Part shown: positions 1-10,294 of the stretch, piece by piece
How positions within the stretch are numbered: the first letter of the stretch is position 1
How the letters are laid out: every line of letters begins with the position of its first letter
NCBI GenBank assembly: GCA_043228905.1
Contig: JBHGNT010000016.1
Location: 9,486,001-9,550,000, forward strand
Direction of reading: 5' to 3'
DNA length: 64,000 bases
Source: Azolla caroliniana
Lineage: Eukaryota; Polypodiophyta
Position numbers and translations under genes: made by a program
The notes under the pieces: model-generated
What the model saw: the letters and a program-made list of their open reading frames with translations, nothing else
Database searches by the model: none
What the model was told of the DNA's origin: nothing

Positions 1-1182
1 CAGTTCATGCAGAAGCCGACCGTTGAGCACCTTTAGTGCGCAGACCGGATACTCTGGTATGTTAGCGGCACGAAGGATCGGGGACTGTTATACCGACACG
101 GTATAGCTGGGAAGCTAGTCAGATATACCGATGTTGACTGGGTCAATGATGCTTCGGATCGTCGATCCACCTCCGGTTACATGTTTTCTCTTAGTAGTGT
201 GGTTGTTGCATGAAGTAGCAAAAAGCAGCCAATAGTGGCTTTGTCGAGCACTATGGCTGAATACCAGGGCGGTACCATTGCCACCTGTGAAACTATCTGG
301 CTTCGGAGATTGCTGCGAGACCTTCAGATCGAGGTGCCGACCCCGATCCTGATTTATTGTGACAACGTAAGCAACATATAGCTCTCCAAGAATCCTGTAT
401 TCCATGCTCGGACAAAGCACATAGAAGTGCATTATCACTTTGTTCGTGAGTATGTCCTGAGCGGTGAAGTTGAACTTCAGTATGTTCACACGAATCGGTA
501 GATTGCCGACATCTTCACCAAGCTGCTCGGATTGGACAAGTTGCATCATTTTTCAGAGATGCTTGGCATTCAACATCTCGATGTGCCACACTTGAGGGGG
601 AGAACAAGAACGGGAATGGATGACACCGGACAAGGAGAAGGAGAGGAAGAAAGAACCAAGGGGGAAGATGAGCAAATAAAGGAAGCCGAGCCGATCGAAG
701 GAGTCGGCACATCCGAATAAGTCAAAGCAAATGGTAGAGTCAAGAAGGACAAAGCCGATCAGAAGAAGGCCAAGAGCCGGACGTAGTCCAATGTGGTGAA
801 GTGCCTAAAAACGGAAGAAGAGTCCGACACTACCAACTCGAACAAGAGCTGGAACGAATCGGAGGAAGCCGATTCGGTTCAATAGTTGGATTCGGAAGAG
901 CTCGATCAACTAAAGGCCAAGCAGACAAGAAGGCACTGGAAGTCGAGACAAATACGGGCGAATCGATGGGTCGACAAGCGCCAGAGTCGTAGCAGCAAAG
1001 GAGCTGAGATGGGCCTGCTGAGCAGAAAAGCCGACCAAGGAGCACGAGGTGCACAGAACTGGACTGGACGAGGAGTGCGAGCAAGGCGGGAGGACGTTAA
1101 AAGAAGCTGAAGGAAAGAACCGGCCACTGTAGACACTGACACCATGATCCGACCTCAAGTTGAGCTTGAGGAGGAGTGTTGA
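1..1182 (+). pseudogene. C1: copia polymerase 3' end (RNase H plus charged tail)
   Basis: One frame (frame 1) runs from the window edge to a TGA made of bases 1180-1182, inside the first six bases of the LTR. The RNase H domain is recognisable by YTDVDW, STSGYMFSL, KKQPIVALSST.AEY, the catalytic-loop region CDN, and [12 protein letters not shown] followed by ADIFTK. Nonsense codons interrupt it at 34 (TAG), 211 (TGA), 379 (TAG), 499 (TAG) and 718 (TAA), with others in the tail. By comparison with copy C3, most are CAG to TAG or TGG to TGA. After RNase H (about base 600) comes a tail of roughly 190 codons rich in E, K, R and S, ending QVELEEEC. Known: RNase H removes the RNA strand during reverse transcription. 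The 5' part of the element lies outside the window. The copy is dead. Confidence 0.9.
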
Positions 1183-1197
1183 GCGAGCAAGCTCAAC
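1159..1197 (+). promoter_or_regulatory. C1 polypurine tract in a hairpin at the LTR junction
   Basis: A purine run (GAGGAGGAG) ends just before the LTR start TGTTGAG at 1177. GTTGAGCTTG (1159-1168) is an exact reverse complement of CAAGCTCAAC (1188-1197), so the tract lies in the loop of a 10-bp inverted repeat. The same arrangement is present at C2 and C3. Confidence 0.75.
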
Positions 1198-1466
1198 CGG
1201 ATCCGGATCGGTATCCGGATGATATCTGGAACCAAGAGCCGAATCGGAGACCTGGATCGGATTGAAACCAGTAGGTCGTTAGAGGCTTAGGGATCCAGCC
1301 TAGTATGTAGGCATAGTTTTGGGGGTCAGTTACAGTCACTCATGTGAGCATTGAAGTACCTGTCAATACTTCTATCAGTCCTTTATGGACTCGCATAAAA
1401 GTCTCTCTCAGCACATTCAATGTACAGAGTCATATATAGAGTATTATTTTTTAATATAGTTTATGT
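1177..1466 (+). repeat. C1 3' LTR, left part
   Basis: It starts TGTTGAGCGAGCAAGCTCAAC, the same terminus as the C3 LTRs. It keeps the U3 features shared with C3 (GAGCATTGAAGTAC..., a GCATAAAAG box near 1395). It is cut at 1466 by G1 and resumes at 11729. The junction bases are ATGTT on the left and ACGTT on the right, a target duplication with one C/T difference. Confidence 0.8.
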
Positions 1467-2262
1467 TGTCATGCCTTTCGGCTCCAGATCGTTGCATGAG
1501 TCGGGTGGGAACCACTGAGGTTTTAGACTAGGAGAAAGAAGAATACAATATAAGGCTAGTTATGAATAGGTAGAAAGAGAAGTAAGAAATAAAAACTTAT
1601 GAATCCCACGTGTTTAGTGTATTTAATCAATATTTAGATTGTAAGAAAGAGAATTTTTATGATAAACTCGTGAATCCCACGAATATATTAGATTGATCAA
1701 TCCTTGTAAAATAATCAACAACATCATACATCTTTCTCTCCTCCTTATATAAGGATGGAAAAGACTAAGCATAGCGTCATGCTTTTTCTAAAGTGTTCAT
1801 GCACACTAAATGTGCATGAGTTGCTTTTTCCACTATGCTTTTATTTCCTAAATATAATGCTCATGCTCGCTAGATGTGCATGAGTAGTTTTTTATAGGTG
1901 TACATTTTGTTTATAAATAAAATATTCACGCATTCTAAACATGCATGACTTACCTTTTAGCGTAAATAAAGGTCTTATATGTATTAAATCTATATTTAAA
2001 ACACTTAGGATAAGTTAGTTCAATGGTAAGGTTGTGGTTTGTCTACGTAGAGGTATAAGGTTCAAATCTTGCCCTATCCATGTAACAATCCTTCCTTCTA
2101 TTTATAAATTTATTTCTTCATCCTGTGAGAGACTCTCACTAGCCTTCCCGGTTCCTCCTTCATCCGGTTCACCTTACCGGGTCCTCCTTACCGGTTCCTC
2201 TTTGTCCCATCCGGAGGAACCAAAATGCAAATTTCACGTACTGTGCGAATTACACTATGACA
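1467..2262 (-). repeat. G1 3' LTR
   Basis: It ends (plus strand) CACTATGACA, next to a polypurine tract. From 1842 to 2262 it matches the truncated LTR at 11297-11728. The part from 1467 to 1841 has no partner in the window, because the other copy has lost it. That part contains several CATGCACAC / GTGCATGAG short inverted repeats. The left limit is inferred from where the C1 LTR stops. Confidence 0.75.
2008..2079 (+). other. tRNA-like 72-nt module inside the G1 LTR
   Basis: Ends GGATAAG and CCTATCC can pair as a tRNA acceptor stem with one mismatch. The segment holds an A-box-like TTAGTTCAATGG and a B-box-like GGTTCAAATCT at tRNA spacing, and its length is 72 nt. The D and anticodon stems are weak, so it is probably a decayed tRNA-derived (SINE-like) sequence rather than a tRNA gene. 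The partner LTR keeps it at 11474-11545. Confidence 0.6.
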
Positions 2263-2275
2263 CTCACCCCCTCCA
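2263..2275 (-). promoter_or_regulatory. G1 polypurine tract
   Basis: On the minus strand GGAGGGGGTGAG directly abuts the LTR start TGTCATAGTG. This is the expected plus-strand priming site and fixes the orientation. Confidence 0.8.
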
Positions 2276-3845
2276 AACCCGCACATCCTCCAGTATGTGC
2301 CGAAGTTCCCGATGCTCATTATTCGCCTTCATCCGTAGTACTCTCCGATTCTCCCCTTATGTTGACTACGAGTTGAAGTTCACTTTCTTCGTTTTCCGCA
2401 TCACCGCGATCTTTGTCCGGTTGTTCCTCGTTGTCGGTCTTGTCTAGGGTTACATAGGGTTCGTCATTAGTCCACTTCTTGAAGATCTTTACCCGTATCC
2501 CCGCTATAGGCACTCGTAGTATCGTACCGTTGTCGAAAACTTTCCGAACCTCGTATGGCCTGAACCACCTTTTCGCGAACTTCTATATCGTTGTATGTTG
2601 ATGATCTAAAATACTGTCATAGACAATCACCCAATCTCCTTCTTCAATCTTCCGTGGTTGTAGTTGGTGCTTTGTGTCGAATCGGCTTTTGTTCCGGAAT
2701 CGCGCTTCTTGTTGTTGGCGTGTTGCTTCCGCTATGTCTTCCGGTCTTCCCTCTAGTTGTCGTATCCGGACTGCTAGTAGTTCTTCCCGGCTCATCTCTT
2801 CCTTCCACAACAACACTGTCCATGTCTCAATTGCGGTTTCCGTCAGCATTACCGGTGCTTGTCTGGTCATGAGTTCGGCCGGCAGAAAACCAGTCACAGA
2901 ACTATGCATCGTACGATCCGCCCATAGTTCATATGGGAGCATCTGCGGCCAATCCTCCACCCTTCCATCGCATGCTTTTGCAAGTGCTTTGACAATTGGA
3001 CTATGTCCTCATTCGATCTTCCCGTTGGCTTCCGGATTGTATGTCGTTGTTAGTGTTAACCGAACTCCATGTTTGGTGAAGAATTCCCTAGCTTTATTAG
3101 TGTCGAGTTCTCCCCGATCCGCAATCACTTGTCCTACACACCCGTACCTGCAAAACACTTCTTCCAAAAGAAATTGGCATACTGCAGAACATGTTTTCCT
3201 CTGTAGTGCTTGACCTTCTACTTGGTTTGTGAGATCTTCCCGAGCTAACACCAAGTACTTCTTTTGTTCGATCCCGGTTGGCATGGCTACAATGTCGACC
3301 ATCCATTTGAAGTTGATTGTTGGTGAGAATGTCGGATGTAACTCATCCTGCTGTCGAACCCTGGAGTAGACTTGGTATTTCTCACAGCTTTCCGTGAACT
3401 CCGCGACATCTTTGTACATATTCTTCCACCAATATCTTTGCTTGATCTTCACAAATGTTGGCCAATCAGATTCGTGAAATTTGGACATTATCTGGTTTCG
3501 TTGCTCTTTTGTCCCGACTACTCGAAGTGGTATGCCATCCGGTCTTTTCGGCTCCCACCATATTAATCCATTTTTCAAGAAGAACTTTCGCACTTGCCGC
3601 TTCTTACTTCGGATCTCGGCTCTCTTCTCTTTATTTTCCAATGATTCCTCGATTTCTTGTAGCACTTTCCCAATCAACAAGCTTTCTCCCTCGTATTCTT
3701 CTTCCCGGAATTCTCGGATTACGTTCACCCGACATATGTACTCTAAAGCAAAGTAGTCTTTGGAAACTTCTTCATTATCGGATTCGGTTATGTTGTCTCT
3801 GAACCGCGCCCTTGATAGCATATCTGCTACCGCGTTGTCTTTTCC
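2276..3845 (-). pseudogene. G1 integrase
   Basis: Three reading segments (3821-3009, 2960-2583, 2513-2319) together give an integrase. It has a damaged HHCC zinc finger (FHESDW..., then SCEKYQ where the second Cys of CxxC is Tyr). The catalytic acids are D in FKWMVDIV, D in VIADRGEL and E in NPEANGKIE. The C-terminal domain contains RKIEEGDWVIVYDS and IPIAGIRVKIFKKW, followed by an acidic tail. Integrase inserts the cDNA into host DNA. At least one frameshift (near 3000) and a stop near 2583 inactivate it. The close relative in G2 has an intact zinc finger. Confidence 0.85.
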
Positions 3846-5434
3846 GGAGATGTGTCATACCTCCGGATTAAGTGACTTAACATATGCAATCGACCTTAAC
3901 ATAGCCACATCCGATATAGTACAACACCGCATCATCCCGAGTATCGGAACACAATCCGTTTCGATCTCTACTTCGGCTCCGATCAAATAATCTCGATCCG
4001 ATTTGATTGCCGACACGACTCCCCATAATTCTCTTTTGACTTGTGCATATCCGCCTTGCATCTGATCCCGGTTGGACATGTATCAACCGTTACTATGATC
4101 GATCGCTCATAGCTCGGCTTCTAAAGTGCTTCAGCTCTCCGCAGTGTTTTCTTGAGCTTCTTCATGGCTTTGGTGTGTTCCAGTTTCCATTCGAACTTCA
4201 TCCCCCCTTCCGCGCAACAAGTGATAGAGTGGGTTCGCAATATGTGCATAGTGCGGAATCCATATGTGATAGAATGCACATCCTCCAAGAAACCTTCGGA
4301 CTTTGGATTGTGACTCACATACTTCTTTCATGGCTTGAATCGCATGGATCTTGGTTGGTGACGGTCTTCGGCCGTAGGGCCCACATAGATATCCAATTAC
4401 TAATATCTCTTCTTGCCCGAATGCCGATTTCTCCCCAGAAAGTGTTAGGTGCACATCTTCTAACTTTCGAAGCACTTTCTCGCAATCATGAATATGGTCG
4501 ACTATGAACTTTCGGCATCCCCAATCATCCATAGTTTCATCTCTTTCTTCTACCACACATCCTTTCATCGGAATGTCATCTAGGAATGACATCATTATCT
4601 CCGAGATGCAATCTCGAGGCACCTTTTCATTGCGTTCATCATATGTGCCACCGAGTTTGTCGCTCCTTGTGGTAGTGTGCACATTTGGACTAATCCTATC
4701 GGTGTTCGCATGGTAGTGATGTCTCGGCTCTCCACGGCTAGTTGGAATTGGTCATACCCCGAGTATAGGTCTCCGATGGAGTATATCGCACGACCGGCAA
4801 ATGCTTCCGCAAATTCGTCCACTATTGGACCGACTCCGGAGTTCCGGATCGTGACCTTGTTCACCTGTTGCAAGTCTTGGATAAATCGGAGTGAACCATT
4901 CTTCTTCGGAATCGTAAACCATCGATTTGAGTACGGAGCGTTTGATGGCTTTAGAATCCCCATCGCCACCTTCTCCTTGAGCAACTCGATGACTTTCGGA
5001 ATATGCGCCTATGGCACCGGAATCGGCTTCAGGTTCCACAACACATGATCAATCGTGAAGATCACCATCGGCTCCACTATCTTCGGATCAACGCACCCTA
5101 TCTCTTTCGATGTGAATGCAAATGCTTTTCCATGTTGTTCCAACATCTCACGAAATCGTTCTTCTTCTTTATGTAAGAGGAAACCACCTCCACCGATCCG
5201 AAGTTTTTTCCGGGTTTCATCCGTGAAGGCATGTCCGATATCCACCGACTTTCGAAGTGTTGGATCTCCCGAGACTTCTTCCCTCTTTTTTTTGCAATCG
5301 ACGGGTAGCGGTCCCGCGGCCGGTTTCACTTTCTTCTCCACGGTCTTGTATTTCGTACTGACCATTGCTTCTTCTTTGCGGAGCACATCCGGCCCCATTT
5401 TCGCAATGATCTCGTACATCTCGACCGATTCCAC
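3846..5434 (-). pseudogene. G1 reverse transcriptase and RNase H
   Basis: Read downward: a linker, then RT with NRWFTIPKKNGSLRFIQDLQ, the first catalytic Asp in YSIGDLYSGYDQF, and FLDD in MSFLDDIPMKGC. Then follow thumb/connection motifs (SGEKSAFGQEEILVIGYLCG, RRFLGGCAFYHIWIPHYAH). RNase H has VTVDT, RELWGVVSAI and ETDCVPILGMM. In place of the usual FGL.NAP this family has LVQMCTLPQGATNSVAHMM. Frameshifts near 4600 and 4150 and several stops break it. In a working element these enzymes would make cDNA in the virus-like particle. Confidence 0.85.
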
Positions 5435-6195
5435 CGGAACTACCCGGTCTCCCTAGCTATTTTCTTTCGCAAGATCTTCAAGCCATTGTAGCGTGCTCCC
5501 ATGGAACACTTCTTCGACTACTCCCACGATTTCTTCGTCTTCTTTTATTATTGATGCTGACCGTAACTTATCCTCTACTTGTCGGTATTCTTTCTTCATT
5601 CCTCCGGTTATGGCTGTGTACATGGATGCCCCATCCGGACCGATTTGTACTTGTTTTGCTTTGAGAGTTTTCTGCCTGTGTCTCCGCTTTGACTCCGAAT
5701 TCGTGCGAAAGTCGCACCGCTATCGAGCACCTTCGTCTCCATCCATGATGCCGTGATAAAGGGTTGCCCAAGGATCACGGAGTGTGAGACCTCATCTTGC
5801 ACGAAGAAATTTTGGTCTATCTCCATATCTCCGATCTTCACTATTACATTCGAACAAGCCGCAAATAGGTCTTCTGTTGCTTTAGTGGCTGCCCGGATCT
5901 TCCATCCATGATTAGTATTAATAGGGCACTTCCCCTTTCGGTAGAACTCCTTGGACATCAAGTTGATCTCCGATCCGTGATCAAGCAATGCTAGTACGAG
6001 CTCTTTGATGTTGCCGATTTGAACCGGAGTCTCCGTAGTTGCACGTGCCCAATGTGGCCTTGGGTAGTGGGAGTTCGGAATTTCGTCCTCGAATTCGGTG
6101 TCATTCATTAAAACGGTATTTGCATTCACCCTTGGAGCATTTTCCTCCGTACTTTGTCTTTTCCTCTTCACGACATCCACAAGAAGATCGTGGAA
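5435..6195 (-). pseudogene. G1 aspartic protease region
   Basis: The segment 6195-5608 carries TTETPVQIGNIKELVLALLDHGSEINLMS-type sequence and then SVILGQPFITASWMETKVLD, the flap and second half of a retropepsin-like fold. The catalytic signature is DHGSE rather than the usual D-S/T-G. G2 has the same His at this place, so it is probably a family trait. The upstream end of the reading frame is cut at 6195 by the 4.1 kb insert; removing the insert and one 4-bp repeat would join it in frame to the gag side. Downstream of 5608 the frame is broken. Confidence 0.8.
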
Positions 6196-6228
6196 AACAC
6201 CTTTGCATTCATAAGTGGAAGGATTGCG
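6196..6228 (+). repeat. Left terminal inverted repeat of the 4.1 kb element
   Basis: It begins AACACCTTTGCATTCATAAG and continues GTGGAAGGATTGCGCA. It differs from the reverse complement of 10262-10294 at only four positions. Confidence 0.75.
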
Positions 6229-6799
6229 CATTCCACTTATAGATTCCTTTTATAATCTTGTGATTTTAGACAATTTCCAAAAACTTCATACACCAGTATC
6301 ACATGTTTTAAATAGCATGTAAATTTTGCTAATTTTTTGAGATTTAACAAATTTCAAAATGATCATTTCTAAAATTGAATAGTTTAGGGATAAATGTTTA
6401 AATGTTGATGGTTTGTAGATATGAAATGTAGTTAACTTAAAGAAAATCACAATTATGGTCAACTCAAGGCACAAGTTAAGATTAATGGTTTCACCATATT
6501 GAGAAGATTAAGGTTACATTTATTGTTAGACTTGAAAATGTTTTAAGTATAAAAGGTAATATTGCAATCCTTAATGTCATCATCTATAAATTAGTGCTCA
6601 TTAACATCCATAAATTCACAACTCAAGAAATGTAGACAATATTCATAAACAATTTTGATAAATCCACAACTCCTAAAATGTAGATGATATTCATAAACTG
6701 TCAAACTTTAGATGTGAACATTAATATATCAATTTGAACATAACACATAGTTATCAGGGTATCTACAATGTTATAATCTCCTTCCTTATAAGAATTCCC
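6229..6799. other. AT-rich left flank inside the 4.1 kb element
   Basis: No gene seen. Low-complexity AT-rich sequence with a direct near-repeat of ATCCATAAATTCACAACTC / ATAAATCCACAACTCC around 6610-6680. Confidence 0.5.
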
Positions 6800-7270
6800 C
6801 TTCAAAATTTGTGAAGTAAATGGCATTTGCAAAGTTCAATTACCATCAACACAATTATTAATGGTTTTCTTCTAATAAATGAAGCACATATTTACCATAA
6901 GGTATCTTGTTGTGCAACATACATCTTTAAAAAACCTCTTTTATTTGAAAAACAACAAGAGTTTTAAACATGAACACGATATGTTGTATTGAATTGACGT
7001 AAAAAATAGAGTTTTCATCATAACTCTATACAATATATTGAATTCATGTTCAAAGTTTTTTTACCAGATTTAAATAATAATAATAATAATAAATTAAGCT
7101 TGAGTTCATAGAAAAACCAGATTTTTCATCACAATTCAATACAATGTATCGAGTTCATGTTTAAAGTAATTTTTTCTAATTTTTAAAAAAACATTTTCAA
7201 TTTGTTTCAATATTTTATTTTATTTTCAATTTTTTTTTGTTTTTTCCAATTTTTTTCATTTTTTAATTTT
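6800..7270 (+). repeat. Left arm of long inverted repeat
   Basis: The order of sequence here is the imperfect reverse complement of 8930-9430. Shared blocks include GGCATTTGCAARGTTCAATT, AAGTATCTTGTTGTRCAACA, CCTCTTTTATTTGAAAAACA and the ATAGAGTTTTCATCATAA block. The two arms could fold into a large stem enclosing the tandem array. Confidence 0.7.
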
Positions 7271-7570
7271 TTTATGGAAAAATTAATAATTTTAAACATG
7301 AACTCGATACATTGTATCGACTTGTGATAAAAACTCTGGTTTTTTCATCACTTATTAAAGCTCAAAAAAAAATTCTAAGACAGAGACAAAATTAGTACTA
7401 ATGAGAATTTAAGGTGTAGAACACTTGAGAAAAGAAGAGATAGAGAGAGTGTGTGTGAGAGAGAGAGGGATTGAGAGGGAATGATGATGACAACGATATA
7501 CTGTGTGACAAGAATATACAAGGAACGCTCGATATAGTAAAAATGAAAATAATATTCTATACATTACAAT

Positions 7571-7637
7571 GTATGGTCTAATGGTCAAGAGGGGGACCCA
7601 TGTAGCATAAGGTCATGGGTTCGAGTCCTACCATATC
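7571..7637 (+). other. tRNA-like module 1
   Basis: A-box-like TGGTCTAATGG and B-box-like GGTTCGAGTCC at pol III promoter spacing. GTATGGT at one end can pair with ACCATAT at the other. This copy has the best B box of the four. Confidence 0.6.
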
Positions 7638-8128
7638 ATGAAATGAGTTAATCTATCTCTTTTACATGAACTCATAACTTTTTGACATGAACTCGATACG
7701 GCGTATCGAGTTCATGTTGAAAAGCTAACTCTTGTACATGAACTCGATACGCCGTATCGAGTTCATGTTGAAAAGATAACTTTTTGACATGAACTCGATA
7801 AGCCGTATCGAGTTCATGTTTAAAGTTTTATTTCGGATTTTTTTTATTTCATGTTGAAAAGCTAACTCTTTTACATGAACTCGATACGGCGTATCGAGTT
7901 CATGTTGAAAAGCTAACTCTTGTACATGAACTCGATACGCCGTATCGAGTTCATGTTGAAAAGCTAACTTTTTGACATGAACTCGATACGGCGTATCGAG
8001 TTCATGTTTAAAGTTTTATTTCGGATTTTTTTTTAAAGATAATTACATTTTTTCCTATTTTATTTTTGGTATTTTTTCCTATTAACGCTTTAATAAGCGA
8101 TGAAAATAATATTTCATGTATTACAATG

Positions 8129-8195
8129 TATGGTGTAATGGTCAAGAGCTCAACCCATGTAGCAAAAGGTCATGGGTTTGAGTCTTACCATATCA
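8129..8195 (+). other. tRNA-like module 2
   Basis: Same module as at 7571, with TGGTGTAATGG and GGTTTGAGTCT, so both boxes are mutated. Confidence 0.5.
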
Positions 8196-8435
8196 TGACA
8201 TGAACTAAGCTAACTTCTTTACATGAACTCGATACGCCGTATCGAGTTCATGTTGAAAAGCTAACTTTTTTACATGAACTCGATACGGCGTAGCGAGTTC
8301 ATGTTTAAAGTTTTATTTCGGATTTTTTTTTAAAAATAATTACATTTTTTTCTATTTTATTTTGGTGTTTTCTTTTTTTTCTAAAAAAAATTACGCTTTA
8401 ATAAGTGATGAAAATAATGTTTTATGTATTACAAT

Positions 8436-8502
8436 GTATGGTCTCATGGTCAAAAGCTCGACCCATGTAGCGTAAGGTTATGGGTTCGAGTCCTACCATA
8501 TC
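8436..8502 (+). other. tRNA-like module 3
   Basis: Same module, with TGGTCTCATGG and an intact GGTTCGAGTCC. Confidence 0.55.
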
Positions 8503-8692
8503 ATGACATGAACTAAGCTAACTTTCATACATGAACTCGATACGCCGTATCGAGTTCATGTTTAAAGTTTTATTTCGGATTTTTTTAAATAAATAATTAC
8601 ATTTTTTCCTATTTTATTTTGGTGGTTTGTTTTTTTTCTAAAAAAATTTGAGCTTTAATAAGTGATAAAAATAATATTTTATGTATTACAAT

Positions 8693-8759
8693 GTATGGTC
8701 TAATGGTCAAGAGCTTGACCCATGTAGCATAAGGTCATGGGTTCAAGTCCTACCATATC
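8693..8759 (+). other. tRNA-like module 4
   Basis: Same module, with intact TGGTCTAATGG and GGTTCAAGTCC. Confidence 0.55.
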
Positions 8760-8929
8760 ATGACATGAAAAGTTTAATTTTGGATTTTTAAAAAAAAATA
8801 ATTACATTTTTTTCTATTTTATTTTGGTATTTTGTTTTTTTTCTAAAACAAAATTGAGCTTTAATAAGTGATGAAAAAACCAGAGCTTTTATCACAAGTC
8901 GATACAATCAAATTGATGTTTAAAAAATA

Positions 8930-9430
8930 AAACAAAATCAATAATTTTTTTTTAAAAATTGACAAAAATTGAAACAAAATTGAAAACAATTAGAAAAAAT
9001 TACTTTAAGCATGAACTCAATACATTATATCGAATTGTGATGAAAAATTATGGTTTTCTAGATGAACTCAAGCACAATTTATTATTATCATTATTTTTTA
9101 AATCCAGTAATAAAAACTTTGAGCAAGAATTCAATACATTGTATGGAATTATGATGAAAACTCTATTTTTTACATCAACTCGATACAACATATCGACTTA
9201 ATGTTTAAAATCTTGTTGTTTTTCAAATAAAAGAGGTTTTTTAAACATGAACTTGAATCGTACTAAAATGTTTGTTTTAACAAGAGAAAAAGATGTATAT
9301 CGATAGTGCAAACAAGTATGTTGTACAACAAGATACTTTATGGTGAACACGTGCATCATTGATTAACAAAAAACTATTAATAATTGTGTTGATGGTAATT
9401 GAACCTTGCAAATGCCATTTACATGGTCCA
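8930..9430 (-). repeat. Right arm of long inverted repeat
   Basis: Imperfect reverse complement of 6800-7270. It holds an extra segment around 9245-9310 that the left arm lacks. Confidence 0.7.
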
Positions 9431-10261
9431 TATAGTGTTCGCGTGGTTCTTAATCACTACTTAATGTTAATCTTTATAGTTGGAACGAAGGATGACAACA
9501 CAAGCATAACTCAGATGAGAAGGAAAATTGCAAGAACTCAAGATGGGGATATTAATAGCTACACATGTAGATGGCCATGACCTAGGGTACCAATTCTGCA
9601 TTGGTAAAGTTTTGGACGTGATGATGTATTAAACCTTTGTAATACATCTATCATTGACATTAATGAGGTGGATATCATTATGTATGACTTTACACAGACA
9701 AAAGTTGGATGTATAAGGACAACAACGATATGCATAATAAAAGAGATATTAGCAAGTCTAGAAGATATCTCATATTGAAGGCGAAGAAGATTTATTGCAC
9801 AAAATTTGGAAATACCATTTGGTGAAGACAATGATTTGATTGGTACATTGGAAGATGAGGAGGAAGAGTCACAATTGTATATTATCTATAATAGTGATTC
9901 TCATGAAAAGAATGATGATAGTCATGCAAATAACTCCCAAATGTATTTATTGTGCAACTATATGTAACAAATTTAGACAACATTTTATCGAATGGAATAA
10001 AAACGTTCATTGTTTTGAAATATTCTACTTTGATTTCTTTAAGATCTAAAAACTTATTAGTTGTCATTTTTCTTTAAAAATCCACAAAGTTACTTTTCAT
10101 ATTTTACCCAAATTTGGCATTTTTCAATTTTACCAAATGGTGAAATTTTCAACTTTTTCATCAAGTTTTGGAGAACATGTGATACTAGTATCAAGACGTT
10201 TTGTGAAATGGCAAAAAAAACCCCAAAATCAAATGGAATATTCCTTATCCTTCCGCTTGTG
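9431..10261. other. AT-rich right flank of the 4.1 kb element, possible ORF remnant
   Basis: Around 9600-9960 a plus-strand reading gives short stretches with protein-like composition (for example DVDIIMYDFTQTKVGCIRT-type, then EDEEEESQLYIIYNSDSHEK), broken by stops. I recognise no family. It may be a trace of the parental transposase or of captured host sequence. Confidence 0.3.
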
Positions 10262-10294
10262 CGCGATCCTTCCACTTGTGAACGCAAACGTGTT
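10262..10294 (-). repeat. Right terminal inverted repeat of the 4.1 kb element
   Basis: Its reverse complement begins AACACGTTTGCGTTCACAAG and continues GTGGAAGGATCGCGCA. It is followed at 10295-10298 by the duplicated GGAA. Confidence 0.75.

Larger units (their letters stand above)
7685..8561. repeat. Nine near-identical 33-bp palindromes
   Basis: The arms ACATGAACTCGATAC and GTATCGAGTTCATGT flank a 3-bp centre (GGC or GCC). Copies start at 7685, 7736, 7787, 7873, 7924, 7975, 8221, 8272 and 8529. Copy 3 has one changed base next to the centre and copy 8 has GTAGCG for GTATCG. Weaker half-palindromes of the same core occur in the long inverted arms (for example near 7140 and 9180). Each copy could extrude as a cruciform or bind a dimeric protein. 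Confidence 0.85.
7550..8800 (+). repeat. Tandem array: tRNA-like module plus palindrome plus poly-T spacer
   Basis: Four units share the order: AAAATAATATT.TATGTATTACAA, a tRNA-like module, TACCATATCATGACATGAACTAAGC, one or more palindromes, TTTAAAGTTTTATTTCGGATTTTTTT, then an AATTACATTTTTTCCTATTTTATTTTGG tract. Unit starts are near 7550, 8110, 8415 and 8675. The first is longest because it holds six of the nine palindromes; the last has none. Confidence 0.8.
6196..10294. mobile_element. 4.1 kb AT-rich DNA element with terminal inverted repeats
   Basis: Flanked by GGAA at 6192-6195 and 10295-10298, and by imperfect 33-bp terminal inverted repeats. It interrupts the G1 gag-protease frame cleanly. 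It has no intact ORF. Inside are long inverted arms, tRNA-like modules and palindromes. Taken together it is a non-autonomous DNA transposon; the superfamily is unknown. The 4-bp duplication size is the same as for the 12.2 kb element at 12679-24857, but the end sequences differ. Confidence 0.75.

Noticed and set aside
2008-2079. Functional tRNA gene
   Set aside because: D and anticodon stems do not pair and T-stem pairing is poor; kept only as a tRNA-like module.
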